Of a stretch of 64,000 bases of DNA, positions 17,950 through 26,419 are shown in pieces; positions within the stretch are counted from its first letter, which is position 1, and each line of letters starts with the position of its first letter. A model generated the notes under the pieces. It ran no database searches. It was not told the DNA's origin and was given only the letters and a program-made list of their open reading frames with translations. The stretch comes from Bacilli bacterium PM5-9 (GTDB taxonomy: Bacteria > Bacillota_I > Bacilli_A > JAJDGJ01). The stretch covers positions 1-64,000 of the forward strand of contig JARXZD010000004.1 of NCBI GenBank assembly GCA_029893765.1, given 5' to 3'. The translations under genes and the position numbers were made by a program.

Positions 17950-19424
17950 TATTCAATACCCTCTTTCCAATTTTCTGGTCTTCCAATTAAGTGACCTTGT
18001 CCAACAGCATAAATATCATCAACTGTCATTTCAAATCCTACTGGTCTTCCTTCTACTTCTGCTCTTTTTTCTAATTTTTCACGGTTAGCTTTTTTGATTT
18101 CTTCTGTAAATGGAATATTACCAAAATCAAAGTAACGTACACAACCTTCATTATCACGAGCAGGAAGCATTTTACCTAAGTTATAAACAGATGGTGCAAA
18201 TGGAATATCTAAAATACCAGATTTAAATGCTTCAATAACACCAACAGCTAAATCTCCTTTTCCAGCTTCATAAACAGCGTCCATTAAACAATTAATTTCA
18301 TCTTCAATTAATTTCATTTCAGCATCTAAAGCAGGTTGATCTAACATTACTTGATCTTCAAGAAGTTGTAGTGCCATTTTTGTGTTTTTAATTCCATTAG
18401 CGTTTGCTTCTTTTGTCGGAATACCAATAGCTTCATGAGTTGTTTTTACAATAACTTTTGTTGCTTTAGCTAAAGCAGCAGTAATACTTGCATTTGAGAT
18501 AACAGCATACGCTTCAGCTTCATCAGCAGGGAAACCACCCATCCATTGATGGAAAACAGTAGTAACAACGCATCCTTCATATCCTTTATCAGCTAAATAT
18601 TTTTTTGTTAATTCTTTTAATACTCTAATAGATGCAACATCTTGTACTTGGTTACCACATTGTCCATAACCTACAGTAATATTTTTAACACCTTGTTCAG
18701 CAGCAAGTAATGCTTCAATAATAGCAACTGCACCACTCATACTTGGTGGAACTAAAGTTCCTGTTAATGGTCCAAATGGTTCACGGTTAATTTTTACACC
18801 ATTTTCTTCATAGATTGCAGCTAATCTATCGCAATATTGCCAATCAATTAATGTTTTTTCTAATGGAACATTTTTTGAATAAGGAATATTATATGAAATT
18901 GCTCCACCTTCATTTGAAGTCCATCCAGCAGCATGAATAATTTCAGTTAATAAACGAGCATCTGGAGTACCATGTCTTGCTTGTAATGGTTTATTTACAC
19001 CTTCTAATATTTTACGACAACCATCAACACCATGGTTTACACCAGGGAATCCATTTAATAATGATCTTCCTTCAGCTTGTGATTCTTTAATACCTTGTTC
19101 ACAATTTTCATAACGATTTTGTCTTGTATATGAATCAATTGTTGAAGGTAATAAATCTGCTCCACCAACATCTTGTAAATAAGTTAATAATTCTAAATGT
19201 TGATCAATTGTTGCAACACCAGCACGAGGTTGTGCTAAAGTTTTTCCAATTGCATCTGCTTTTTCTAAAGCAAGAGCAAAGTTTTTATGTTCAGGAATGC
19301 TTTTAACATACTCAATGTTAGCTTGTAAATCTCTTGCTGCCTCACCTGTTGGCCAAGTAGCTAACACTTCCTCACGTACAGCATAGAACTGTTCATCAGT
19401 CCATTTTTTGTTTTGTACTTTCAT
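17949..19424 (-). CDS. glmE: Glutamate mutase epsilon (catalytic) subunit
   Basis: This is the catalytic subunit of adenosylcobalamin-dependent glutamate mutase, which isomerises L-glutamate to 3-methylaspartate. The 491 residues are close to the clostridial subunit (about 483). Typical segments include [60 protein letters not shown] and [18 protein letters not shown], which line the TIM barrel around the cofactor and substrate. It lies 3 bases after glmL and overlaps mal by 1 base. It works as a heterotetramer with the cobalamin-binding GlmS subunit encoded upstream. Confidence 0.96.
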   Translation of the reverse strand: MKVQNKKWTDEQFYAVREEVLATWPTGEAARDLQANIEYVKSIPEHKNFALALEKADAIGKTLAQPRAGVATIDQHLELLTYLQDVGGADLLPSTIDSYTRQNRYENCEQGIKESQAEGRSLLNGFPGVNHGVDGCRKILEGVNKPLQARHGTPDARLLTEIIHAAGWTSNEGGAISYNIPYSKNVPLEKTLIDWQYCDRLAAIYEENGVKINREPFGPLTGTLVPPSMSGAVAIIEALLAAEQGVKNITVGYGQCGNQVQDVASIRVLKELTKKYLADKGYEGCVVTTVFHQWMGGFPADEAEAYAVISNASITAALAKATKVIVKTTHEAIGIPTKEANANGIKNTKMALQLLEDQVMLDQPALDAEMKLIEDEINCLMDAVYEAGKGDLAVGVIEAFKSGILDIPFAPSVYNLGKMLPARDNEGCVRYFDFGNIPFTEEIKKANREKLEKRAEVEGRPVGFEMTVDDIYAVGQGHLIGRPENWKEGIE

Positions 19425-19427
19425 TAA

Positions 19428-20831
19428 TTAGTCCTCCGTTATTTCTTTAATATACTTTTTCATAATTCTTAATGCTAAATCAGGTTCTTTTGTTGATAGA
19501 AGTCCCATTGATGATAAAATATAAGTTTTATCTAACAAATATTTTGGCTTCATTGGTCTCAATGAATCAGGAGCTTCCTCATCAAAATTACATGCTTTTA
19601 AAATATCAAGTGGATAGTCATTATGGACTAAAACACCACCTGTTCCAATTAAATACTTAACACCAGTTAAATCCTTACCATATTGAGCAAACATTTGTCC
19701 AAATGGCGAATACGATGTTTCAATATAACCAGCATGACGAGAGATTGCAAGTTCACAACATACTTTAGCAATTGTAGCATCAAATGCTTTATCACTATTT
19801 GTTTCTGGTACAAATCTAATATCATCATGTCGATGTTTAATATTTTTTTCTACATCTTCAATTGAAATATCATTAGGATAGTGTTTAGCAAATGTACGAT
19901 AACCTGCTGCTTGATAACAAGACAATACAGAATATCTCATTCCTAAATCACCTTCAACACTTCTTTTAGCAAATGGTTCAGCTAAACCTTTCATGGTAAC
20001 ACCACCCTTTGTTGGATAACCCTCACATAAAGAATGGATATCAGTCGTTGCACCACCAATATCAACAACAACCAAATCACCTAAACCATCTTCTAATTCT
20101 GTTCCTTTTGATAACAATTGTGCTGCATTTAATACTGCAGCTGGAGTTGGCATTAAAACATCACCAACATATTTTATTGCATTGTCTAAACCTTTTGCAT
20201 AGACAATGTTTTTCATGAATACTTCCCTAATAATGTTTCTTACATTTTCTACATTTAAAACATTAATGCTTGGCATTACATTTTCACTTCGATGATAATC
20301 AAAGCCTACTTCATCAAATATTTTGGCAATTTCTGGTTGTGCATTCTTATTACAAGCAATAATAATTGGAATTTTAATATCAAATTTTGCTAAAACACTA
20401 GCATTTTTAATAATAGTTTCCTTATTACCACCATCAGTACCACCAGATAATAAAATGATTTCAGGTTTTAAATCTAACATCTCAACAACATCATCATCTT
20501 CCAATTCGTATGAATATGTTTTTAAGATTTTTGCACCTGCACCAAGAGATGCTCTTTTTGCTGCTTCACTTGTAAGTTCTGGTACTAAACCAATTGCTAC
20601 CATTTTTAAACCACCAGCAGCACTTGAACAACCAAGTTTATCAACAAAGCTAATATTGTATTCTTTAACTTTATCAGCTATTTGCTCATAAGCATCATTA
20701 AAACCTTTCATAATGTCATCTTCAATAGTTGTTATTGACTTTGAAGTTAAAATAATCTCTTCATTTTCAATATCAACTACAGTAAGTTTTGTATTAGTGC
20801 TGCCAAAATCAACTAATAAATAACATTCCAT
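19428..20831 (-). CDS. glmL: Glutamate mutase reactivase MutL/GlmL
   Basis: This ASKHA-fold ATPase of the MutL/GlmL group is proposed to reactivate glutamate mutase by exchanging damaged cobalamin. The 467 residues start with the phosphate-binding strand YLLVDFGSTNTKLTVVD. The second nucleotide-binding motif, VVDIGGATTDIHSL, lies around residue 255, and the adenosine motif YLIGTGGVLVH near residue 400. It sits between glmS and glmE with gaps of 2 and 3 bases, the order described for Clostridium tetanomorphum and relatives. It has no mismatch-repair domains and must not be confused with DNA repair MutL. Confidence 0.94.
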   Translation of the reverse strand: MECYLLVDFGSTNTKLTVVDIENEEIILTSKSITTIEDDIMKGFNDAYEQIADKVKEYNISFVDKLGCSSAAGGLKMVAIGLVPELTSEAAKRASLGAGAKILKTYSYELEDDDVVEMLDLKPEIILLSGGTDGGNKETIIKNASVLAKFDIKIPIIIACNKNAQPEIAKIFDEVGFDYHRSENVMPSINVLNVENVRNIIREVFMKNIVYAKGLDNAIKYVGDVLMPTPAAVLNAAQLLSKGTELEDGLGDLVVVDIGGATTDIHSLCEGYPTKGGVTMKGLAEPFAKRSVEGDLGMRYSVLSCYQAAGYRTFAKHYPNDISIEDVEKNIKHRHDDIRFVPETNSDKAFDATIAKVCCELAISRHAGYIETSYSPFGQMFAQYGKDLTGVKYLIGTGGVLVHNDYPLDILKACNFDEEAPDSLRPMKPKYLLDKTYILSSMGLLSTKEPDLALRIMKKYIKEITED

Positions 20832-20833
20832 TT

Positions 20834-21250
20834 TTATACACCTAAATCTGCTTTTAGATCCTCAACAGCGTTTTCAATTCTAGTTCCTGGTGGGAAAGCA
20901 CGATTGTATCCCATATCTAAAAATTTTGGTTCAACAACTGCCCAGTCTTGTTTACCAACAACGATGTTACCACCAATATATAGTAAAATTTCACCAATAC
21001 CAGCTTCAACACATTTTTCTCTTAATCCTCTAGCATCAATTTCACCATGTCCATATAGTGATGAAACTAAGATAGCGTCTGCATCAGTTTCAATTGCTGC
21101 ATTAATAAAATCTTCTTGACTAGAAAGAACTCCAATGTTTACTACTTTGAATCCTTCATTTGTTAGCGCATAGTCAATGATTTTATTACCAACTGCATGA
21201 ACATCAGCTCCAATGACACCAACAACGATAGTTTTGTCTAATTTGCTCAT
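20834..21250 (-). CDS. glmS: Glutamate mutase sigma (cobalamin-binding) subunit
   Basis: This is the B12-binding subunit of glutamate mutase. The 138 residues carry [21 protein letters not shown] with the D-x-H-x-x-G cobalamin signature (Asp15, His17 and Gly20 by count); the histidine becomes the lower cobalt ligand. [10 protein letters not shown] and [11 protein letters not shown] are further conserved loops of the Rossmann-like domain. It is the first gene of the operon, with a GGAGG ribosome binding site and a TATAAT box at 21281-21286. The symbol glmS here means glutamate mutase, not glucosamine-6-phosphate synthase. No cobalamin riboswitch is visible upstream. Confidence 0.96.
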   Translation of the reverse strand: MSKLDKTIVVGVIGADVHAVGNKIIDYALTNEGFKVVNIGVLSSQEDFINAAIETDADAILVSSLYGHGEIDARGLREKCVEAGIGEILLYIGGNIVVGKQDWAVVEPKFLDMGYNRAFPPGTRIENAVEDLKADLGV

Positions 21251-21629
21251 TTTTTTGCCTCCATTTATTTTTATACCCCTATTATATCCAACACAAGTTT
21301 TTATTTAAATGTCAAAAAAACAAATTTTAAAAATATAACAATGACTTTTTTTGAAAATGATTTTTTTTAACAATAAAAGACAAAAAAAAATAAAAAAATA
21401 AATACAAATTTAACGACAAATCAAATATATGCAAATTGCACAAAAGATTATTCGTTTTTCATTTATTAGCTAACTAATATTGTTTTAAGTTATTTTTATC
21501 TAAAATATTGTCTAAATATTGTATATTTTTTAACTACTGTCAAAACACTAATAAAAAAAAGAAATATATATTGAATATTTGACATTTTTAAAATAACTAT
21601 CAAAAAATAAAAAAGGAGTCATTACGACC
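21251..21629 (-). promoter_or_regulatory. Leader and promoter region of the glutamate fermentation operon
   Basis: This gene-free, extremely AT-rich region of 379 bases separates tcdA from glmS. On the minus strand it holds TATAAT at 21281-21286, with TTGACA 23 bases further upstream at 21310-21315, which is too wide for a standard promoter. It also holds an 11-base tandem repeat (ACAATATTTAG type) at 21500-21522, a short palindrome TGCAAATTGCA at 21431-21441, and another TTGACA near 21540. The palindrome and repeat are possible operator sites. No riboswitch fold was recognised. Confidence 0.4.
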
Positions 21630-21636
21630 CTATTTT
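21612..21636 (-). terminator. Terminator of the tcdA unit
   Basis: On the minus strand AGGGTC and GAC(T)CCT pair around GTAAT, with one bulged base, and are followed by six T. It overlaps the tcdA stop codon. Confidence 0.7.
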
Positions 21637-22367
21637 TTTTCTGCTTTATCTTTTAAATAATTAAAGCAATAATTTGAACAAACAAGCCCAAATGTACTAG
21701 GAACAAATGAGTTTGAACCTAATAAAGGCAATTCTTTTCGTGAAATATTATCATCTTCAACAATTGGACATTTTGGTTTAAATGGTACTTCATTTGAAAA
21801 AACAACTGGTATTTTTCCTTTTAGCCTTGCCTTTTTAACTTTATTTCTTAAAACCTTTGCAACTGGATCATTATACGTTTTCATTAAATCAATAATCTCA
21901 ACTTTTGTTGCATCAAACTTATTTGCTGCCCCCATACTAGATATAAATGGTATTTTGTTGTCCAAACAATATTTAATTATCAAAAACTTACTTTCAATAG
22001 TATCACAAGCATCAATAACAAAATCAATTTCGCAAGAAAAGACATCATCTAAAGTATCTTCATTAAAAAACAAATTAAGAGCAACCACCTCACACAAAGG
22101 ATTTATATCATTAATTCTTTTTTTCATAACATCAACTTTATTTTGATTAATTGTTGAATGTAATGCAATAAGTTGACGATTTAAGTTTGTTATATCGACA
22201 ATATCTTTATCAACAATAATTATTTTTTTTATGCCACAACGAGCAATGCTTTCAGCAGCGTATGATCCTACTCCACCTATCCCAACAATTAAAACACTAG
22301 AATTTTGAATATCCTCTAATTGATCTTTAACTAATATTTCTAATCTATTAAATTGTTCTTTCATCAT
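21630..22367 (-). CDS. tcdA: tRNA threonylcarbamoyladenosine dehydratase (ThiF/MoeB-like)
   Basis: This E1-like adenylating enzyme probably cyclises t6A to ct6A at position 37 of ANN-decoding tRNAs, as TcdA/YgdL does. The 245 residues contain the nucleotide-binding segment VLIVGIGGVGSYAAESIARC (about residues 25-44), DKDIVDITNLNRQ, with the acidic and Arg residues of the E1 active site, and FVIDACDTIESK. RLKGKIPVVFSNE resembles the crossover region of TcdA. It lacks the rhodanese domain of MoeB-type sulphur carriers' partners. It overlaps miaA by 20 bases; either of the first two ATG codons may be used. The neighbours miaA and cca also act on tRNA. Confidence 0.87.
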   Translation of the reverse strand: MMKEQFNRLEILVKDQLEDIQNSSVLIVGIGGVGSYAAESIARCGIKKIIIVDKDIVDITNLNRQLIALHSTINQNKVDVMKKRINDINPLCEVVALNLFFNEDTLDDVFSCEIDFVIDACDTIESKFLIIKYCLDNKIPFISSMGAANKFDATKVEIIDLMKTYNDPVAKVLRNKVKKARLKGKIPVVFSNEVPFKPKCPIVEDDNISRKELPLLGSNSFVPSTFGLVCSNYCFNYLKDKAEKK

Positions 22368-23283
22368 TTAAAAAATCCTTTACAATTATTTTTGCTTGAG
22401 CAATTGTTTTATCAAAATTATTAACATCACTTAATAACCATTCTACATTCATTTGATTTTTAAACCATGTTATTTGTTTTTTTGCATATTTTCTTGAATT
22501 CTGTTTAACTTTAGCAATCGATTCTTCAATACTCATTTCATTATTATAATATGGTAAAAACTCTTTATATCCAATAGCTTGAAACACTTGATAATCTTTA
22601 TCTTGATACATTTGATATAAACCATCAACTTCTTCTAATAAACCATTTTCAATCATGTGATCTACACGCATATTAATTCTTTCATATAATTCTTCTCTTG
22701 GCATTTCTAAACCAATTATTAATGCATCAAAAATAATTTTATGTTCTTGCTTTTCAATAAAATCACTTTTTTTGATATTACTTTCTTCAAATATTTCAAT
22801 AGCCCTTAAAACTCTTTTGCGATTATTAGGATGAAGAATACTAGCTGCCTTCATATCAATACTCTCTAATTTAGAAAACAATTCTTCATTACTATAATTT
22901 TGATATTTTTCTATTGTCTTACTTTCTCTTCCCTTAATTTCAGAAAGATTATAGTCATATATTAATGATTTTAAATATAAGCCACTTCCTCCAACTAAAA
23001 TAGGTATTTTTCCTTTTGAGTTTAACTCCTTAATTAAATTCGAGGCATCTTTTCTAAAATTGGCGACATCTAATCTTTCATCTAATTCTAAATAATCTAG
23101 TAAATGATGTTTAATTCCTTCTTGTTCTTCAACAGTAGCTTTAGCACTTAAAATATTAACATCTTTAAAAACTTGTATCGCATCACAATTAATTATTTCA
23201 GTATCTAAAAACTTTGCTAGTTCAATAGAAAGTTTTGTCTTTCCAATTCCGGTTGGTCCAACAATACATATTACTTTATCCAT
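22348..23283 (-). CDS. miaA: tRNA dimethylallyltransferase
   Basis: This enzyme adds a dimethylallyl group to N6 of A37 in tRNAs reading UNN codons. The 311 residues begin with the P-loop VICIVGPTGIGKTKLS, followed by IINCDAIQVFKDVNI (the DSQQ-like region, here DAIQ), ILVGGSGLYLKSLI and NNRKRVLRAIEI. The C-terminal KQITWFKNQ matches the tRNA-binding end. The start follows the cca stop directly, with GAGGTG upstream. The DAIQ variant of the usual D-S/A-x-Q motif keeps Asp, the key residue. Together with tcdA and cca it forms a tRNA maturation cluster. Confidence 0.95.
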   Translation of the reverse strand: MDKVICIVGPTGIGKTKLSIELAKFLDTEIINCDAIQVFKDVNILSAKATVEEQEGIKHHLLDYLELDERLDVANFRKDASNLIKELNSKGKIPILVGGSGLYLKSLIYDYNLSEIKGRESKTIEKYQNYSNEELFSKLESIDMKAASILHPNNRKRVLRAIEIFEESNIKKSDFIEKQEHKIIFDALIIGLEMPREELYERINMRVDHMIENGLLEEVDGLYQMYQDKDYQVFQAIGYKEFLPYYNNEMSIEESIAKVKQNSRKYAKKQITWFKNQMNVEWLLSDVNNFDKTIAQAKIIVKDFLNDERTI

Positions 23284-24471
23284 TTATAACACCTCATATT
23301 TTTTTATAACCACTTCATGATATTCTTGCATTCTTTCTTTAAGCTTCTCTTCATTAAAATCAAGTACTCTCCCACCATAATCACACATACCTACAATCGT
23401 AAGTAAATGAAATTGATTACGGTATTTATTTTTTAAATGTTTCATTTTTATTTCATCATTATTTTGAGCATATTCTCTAATACACATATGATCTTCTATT
23501 AGTTTTTTAATCATATCTTGATGTTTTCTTTTAGTAACTACATAATCTTTATATTTATTAAAGTATTCAATACTAACTAAATTGTGAGTATGATTTACAT
23601 CTAATTTTCCATAATCATGAAAAAACAATGTCCAAAATAAAATTTCAAAATCATTTTTATTATCAATTTCTAATAAAAATAAACATTTTATTGTACCAAC
23701 AATATGATTATACAAACTTTTTTCTGGATGATGTTTACTAGTAGAAATATTATTTTTCAATCTTTCAACCTCAAAAAAATCATTTAAAACATCAAAAAGC
23801 AATTCAATTTTAAAATATTTATTATTAATTATATTTTTAAATAGTGAAGCAACCATCATTTCAGGCTGTTTCCATAAATCACTAGAAATTTCACTTGCTG
23901 ATTTAAAAGTTCTATCATCAATTTCTAAATTAAGTTTGCTTTGATATTTCAATAACCTTAATGCTCTAATACTATCTTCTTTAAATTTATCATAATTAAC
24001 TGCCTTTAATAAATTATTATCTAAATCATTGACCCCATTACAAAAATCATATAACTTATTTTCATTTAAGTTATACATCAAACTATTAATAGTAAAATCA
24101 CGACGCATAATTGCTTGTTTAGGTTCAATATTATTAAAAGTAAGTTGATAATCAGTATAATTTAACCCTACCTTAGTTTCAAATCTAGGTAGGGCTATTT
24201 CTATATTATTTAGTTTGATTGTTTTAAAAGTCTCATTTATATACGTTTTTTCTTCTTTAAAAAGCTCTTTTAATTGATCAAAACTAATATTATAGACCTC
24301 TAAATCTAAATCATTAATTGAGTAATTAAGATAGTAATCTCTAATTGCACCACCTACAATATAAACAATTGCACCATTAGAAATCATCTTCTCAATTATT
24401 TTTTTATTATTTAAATCAATGATTTTATTTATATCTTGAATTAGTAAATACCCTTTTAAAGATTGTATCAA
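23284..24471 (-). CDS. cca: CCA tRNA nucleotidyltransferase with HD domain
   Basis: This enzyme adds or repairs the 3' CCA end of tRNA. The 395 residues show the class II nucleotidyltransferase core YIVGGAIRDYYL (residues 37-48) and the catalytic DLDLEVY (54-60). RRDFTINSLMYNL and RALRLLKYQSKLN follow, and then an HD-type domain with FFHDYGKLD. The start is unclear. No ATG precedes residue 29. The listed TTG gives a 47-base overlap with purB and has no good ribosome binding site. An ATT or other rare codon downstream of AAAAGGG near 24440 is possible. Starting at Met29 would cut the first helix. CCA versus poly(A) polymerase is chosen on family resemblance. Confidence 0.85.
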   Translation of the reverse strand: MIQSLKGYLLIQDINKIIDLNNKKIIEKMISNGAIVYIVGGAIRDYYLNYSINDLDLEVYNISFDQLKELFKEEKTYINETFKTIKLNNIEIALPRFETKVGLNYTDYQLTFNNIEPKQAIMRRDFTINSLMYNLNENKLYDFCNGVNDLDNNLLKAVNYDKFKEDSIRALRLLKYQSKLNLEIDDRTFKSASEISSDLWKQPEMMVASLFKNIINNKYFKIELLFDVLNDFFEVERLKNNISTSKHHPEKSLYNHIVGTIKCLFLLEIDNKNDFEILFWTLFFHDYGKLDVNHTHNLVSIEYFNKYKDYVVTKRKHQDMIKKLIEDHMCIREYAQNNDEIKMKHLKNKYRNQFHLLTIVGMCDYGGRVLDFNEEKLKERMQEYHEVVIKKYEVL

Positions 24472-25732
24472 CTTCTTTTAAATGATGCTTAATATCAAAG
24501 CACCCAGCTAATTGTTCTGGAGTTAAAACATTAGCAATTACAACATTTGCACTTAATAAAGCATGAAAATCCTCTTTATTTCGATATGATTCTAATGCTA
24601 TTGGTTGAATAATATCATAAGCCTCTTCACGAGATAAACCATTTGCAACTAAAGTATTTAAAACTTGTCCTGAAAAAACAGCACCATTTGTTAAATAGAT
24701 ATTTTCTAACATTTGTTCTTCATTTACTTCAAGGTTTGTTAGAATGCTTTTAAATCTTCTAATTACATAGTGTAATAATGTTGTTGCATCAGGAATAATA
24801 ATTCTTTCAGCACTACTATGAGAAATATCACGTTCATGCCATAAATTAATATTTTCATAAGCACTAACCATATAACCTCTCATTACACGAGCACATCCAC
24901 ATAAGTTTTCACTACCAATTGGATTACGTTTATGAGGCATTGCACTACTTCCTTTTTGTTTAGAAGAAAAACCTTCTTTTACTTCATTAACTTCAGTACG
25001 CTGTAAATGTCTAATTTCAGTTGCTACTTTTTCTATTGATGAAGCAATTAATGCTAATGTAGATAAATATTGAGCATGACGATCACGCTGTAATATTTGT
25101 GTTGATATATTTGATGAATTAATATTTAAATTTAGACAAACATAATCTTGAACAAATGGTGGCGTATTTCCAAAAGTACCAACTGCTCCAGATATTTTTC
25201 CAACTTCAATATTTTTTTGAGCTTCTTTAAAGCGTTTAATATTTCGTTGTAATTCATCATACCATAAAGCTACTTTCAATCCAAAAGTAGTTATTTCTGC
25301 ATGAATCCCATGAGTTCTTCCAATACATGGAGTATATTTATATTTATCAGCTAATTGTTTTAAAATTTGTGCTAAATCATACAACTCAATTTCTAAAAGG
25401 CTATTTGCTTGAGCAATTAAATAACCATAAGCTGTATCAACAACATCAGTACTCGTTAAACCATAATGTACCCATTTTTTTTCATATCCTAATGATTCTG
25501 ATACTGCTCTTGTAAAAGCAATAACATCATGTTTTGTTTCATTTTCGATTTCATTAATTCTATCTAGGTTATATGTTGCATTATCTTGTATTAATTTTAA
25601 ATCATTATCAGGAATAACACCTAATTTATTCCATGCTTCATTAGCAAGAATTTCAATTTTTAACCATGTATTATATTTTGAGATATCACTCCAAATAAAG
25701 TCCATTTCTTCAGTGCTATATCTTTTAATCAT
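24425..25732 (-). CDS. purB: Adenylosuccinate lyase
   Basis: It acts in purine synthesis, cleaving SAICAR and adenylosuccinate to release fumarate. The 435 residues carry the fumarase/aspartase superfamily signature GSSAMPHKRNPIGSEN with the flexible catalytic loop. Other segments are YGLTSTDVVDTAYGY, IGRTHGIHAEITTFGLK and HERDISHSSAERII. The length is usual. The N-terminus MIKRYSTEEMDFIWSDISKY is typical of Firmicutes PurB. It is the first gene of a purB-cca-miaA-tcdA unit. The other purine synthesis genes are not nearby. Fumarate released here could in principle feed the class I hydro-lyase encoded at 15 kb. Confidence 0.97.
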   Translation of the reverse strand: MIKRYSTEEMDFIWSDISKYNTWLKIEILANEAWNKLGVIPDNDLKLIQDNATYNLDRINEIENETKHDVIAFTRAVSESLGYEKKWVHYGLTSTDVVDTAYGYLIAQANSLLEIELYDLAQILKQLADKYKYTPCIGRTHGIHAEITTFGLKVALWYDELQRNIKRFKEAQKNIEVGKISGAVGTFGNTPPFVQDYVCLNLNINSSNISTQILQRDRHAQYLSTLALIASSIEKVATEIRHLQRTEVNEVKEGFSSKQKGSSAMPHKRNPIGSENLCGCARVMRGYMVSAYENINLWHERDISHSSAERIIIPDATTLLHYVIRRFKSILTNLEVNEEQMLENIYLTNGAVFSGQVLNTLVANGLSREEAYDIIQPIALESYRNKEDFHALLSANVVIANVLTPEQLAGCFDIKHHLKEVDTIFKRVFTNSRYK

Positions 25733-25801
25733 ATGTTCACATCCCTTAAAAGTTTCTAAATATATTCTACCATAATAATTGTTATATGATAAGTATTATT
25801 A

Positions 25802-25829
25802 CAAAAAAGAACTATAATAGTTCTTTTTT
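25802..25829 (-). terminator. Terminator of the GNAT gene
   Basis: On the minus strand AAAAAGAACTAT pairs with ATAGTTCTTTTT, a perfect hairpin ending in T6, directly at the stop codon. Confidence 0.85.
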
Positions 25830-26316
25830 ACAATTCCATTGTCATATTATACCATACTTCACCACCATGAGTAGAATCTGATTTTCCCATGTTTGTATAA
25901 CCTTGACTCTCATAATATTTAATTAAATAATCTTTACATGTTAATGTAATTGCTTCTCTTTTTGCTTTTTTAGCAACATTTGCTAATTCTTCAAGTAGTT
26001 TAGCTGCAATACCTTGTTTTTGATATTCAGGATCTACTGCTAAGCCTAAAATTGTTTGGATACCGCCATTAATTGGATTAGCAATTATTTCTTCAAATAA
26101 ATCATCACTAATAAATCTTGTATTAACAACTGGTCCATTAACTAGTCCAACTGCTTTATTATCCAATTCAGCAACTAAAAATGTATCATTAATTACTTTT
26201 ATTCTATCTTCCATTGCTTCTTTTGTTGCAGCTTCATTAATTGGAAAACACTTACTTTCTATCTCAAATAAGCGTTCTAATTCATCCTGTTTTGCATTTC
26301 TAATAATTAACATCAT
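25828..26316 (-). CDS. GNAT family N-acetyltransferase
   Basis: The 162-residue protein has the GNAT fold. An N-terminal IRNAKQDELERLFEIE strand-helix leads to LGLAVDPEYQKQGIAAKLLE, with the acetyl-CoA pyrophosphate loop Q-x-x-G-I-A, and a C-terminal YYESQGYTNMGKSDSTHGGE. The last part resembles arylalkylamine-type N-acetyltransferases (for example the SNAT/AANAT-like family in Firmicutes), but the substrate cannot be told. GGAGG lies just upstream, and either of two adjacent ATG codons may be the start. It is a single-gene unit with its own terminator. Confidence 0.85.
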   Translation of the reverse strand: MMLIIRNAKQDELERLFEIESKCFPINEAATKEAMEDRIKVINDTFLVAELDNKAVGLVNGPVVNTRFISDDLFEEIIANPINGGIQTILGLAVDPEYQKQGIAAKLLEELANVAKKAKREAITLTCKDYLIKYYESQGYTNMGKSDSTHGGEVWYNMTMEL

Positions 26317-26386
26317 TTTACCTCCACTTTAAAAATTATATTAAAAATTATAACATTCATAATTAGACATTGTCTAGTTACTAAAA

Positions 26387-26412
26387 TTTAAAAAAGTGGA
26401 ACAAGTCCACTT
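26387..26412 (-). terminator. Terminator of the lipoprotein gene, copy A of a duplicated hairpin
   Basis: AAGTGGA and TCCACTT flank ACAAG, followed by T-rich sequence on the minus strand. The hairpin and flank are nearly identical to 27681-27705. Confidence 0.85.
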
Positions 26413-26419
26413 CGCATAT

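Noticed and set aside
19428-20831. MutL as a DNA mismatch repair protein
   Set aside because: The sequence has the ASKHA ATPase motifs and lies within the glutamate mutase operon; it lacks GHKL ATPase motifs.
21251-21629. Cobalamin riboswitch before glutamate mutase
   Set aside because: I looked for the B12-box and conserved core on the minus strand and found none; the region is nearly all A and T.
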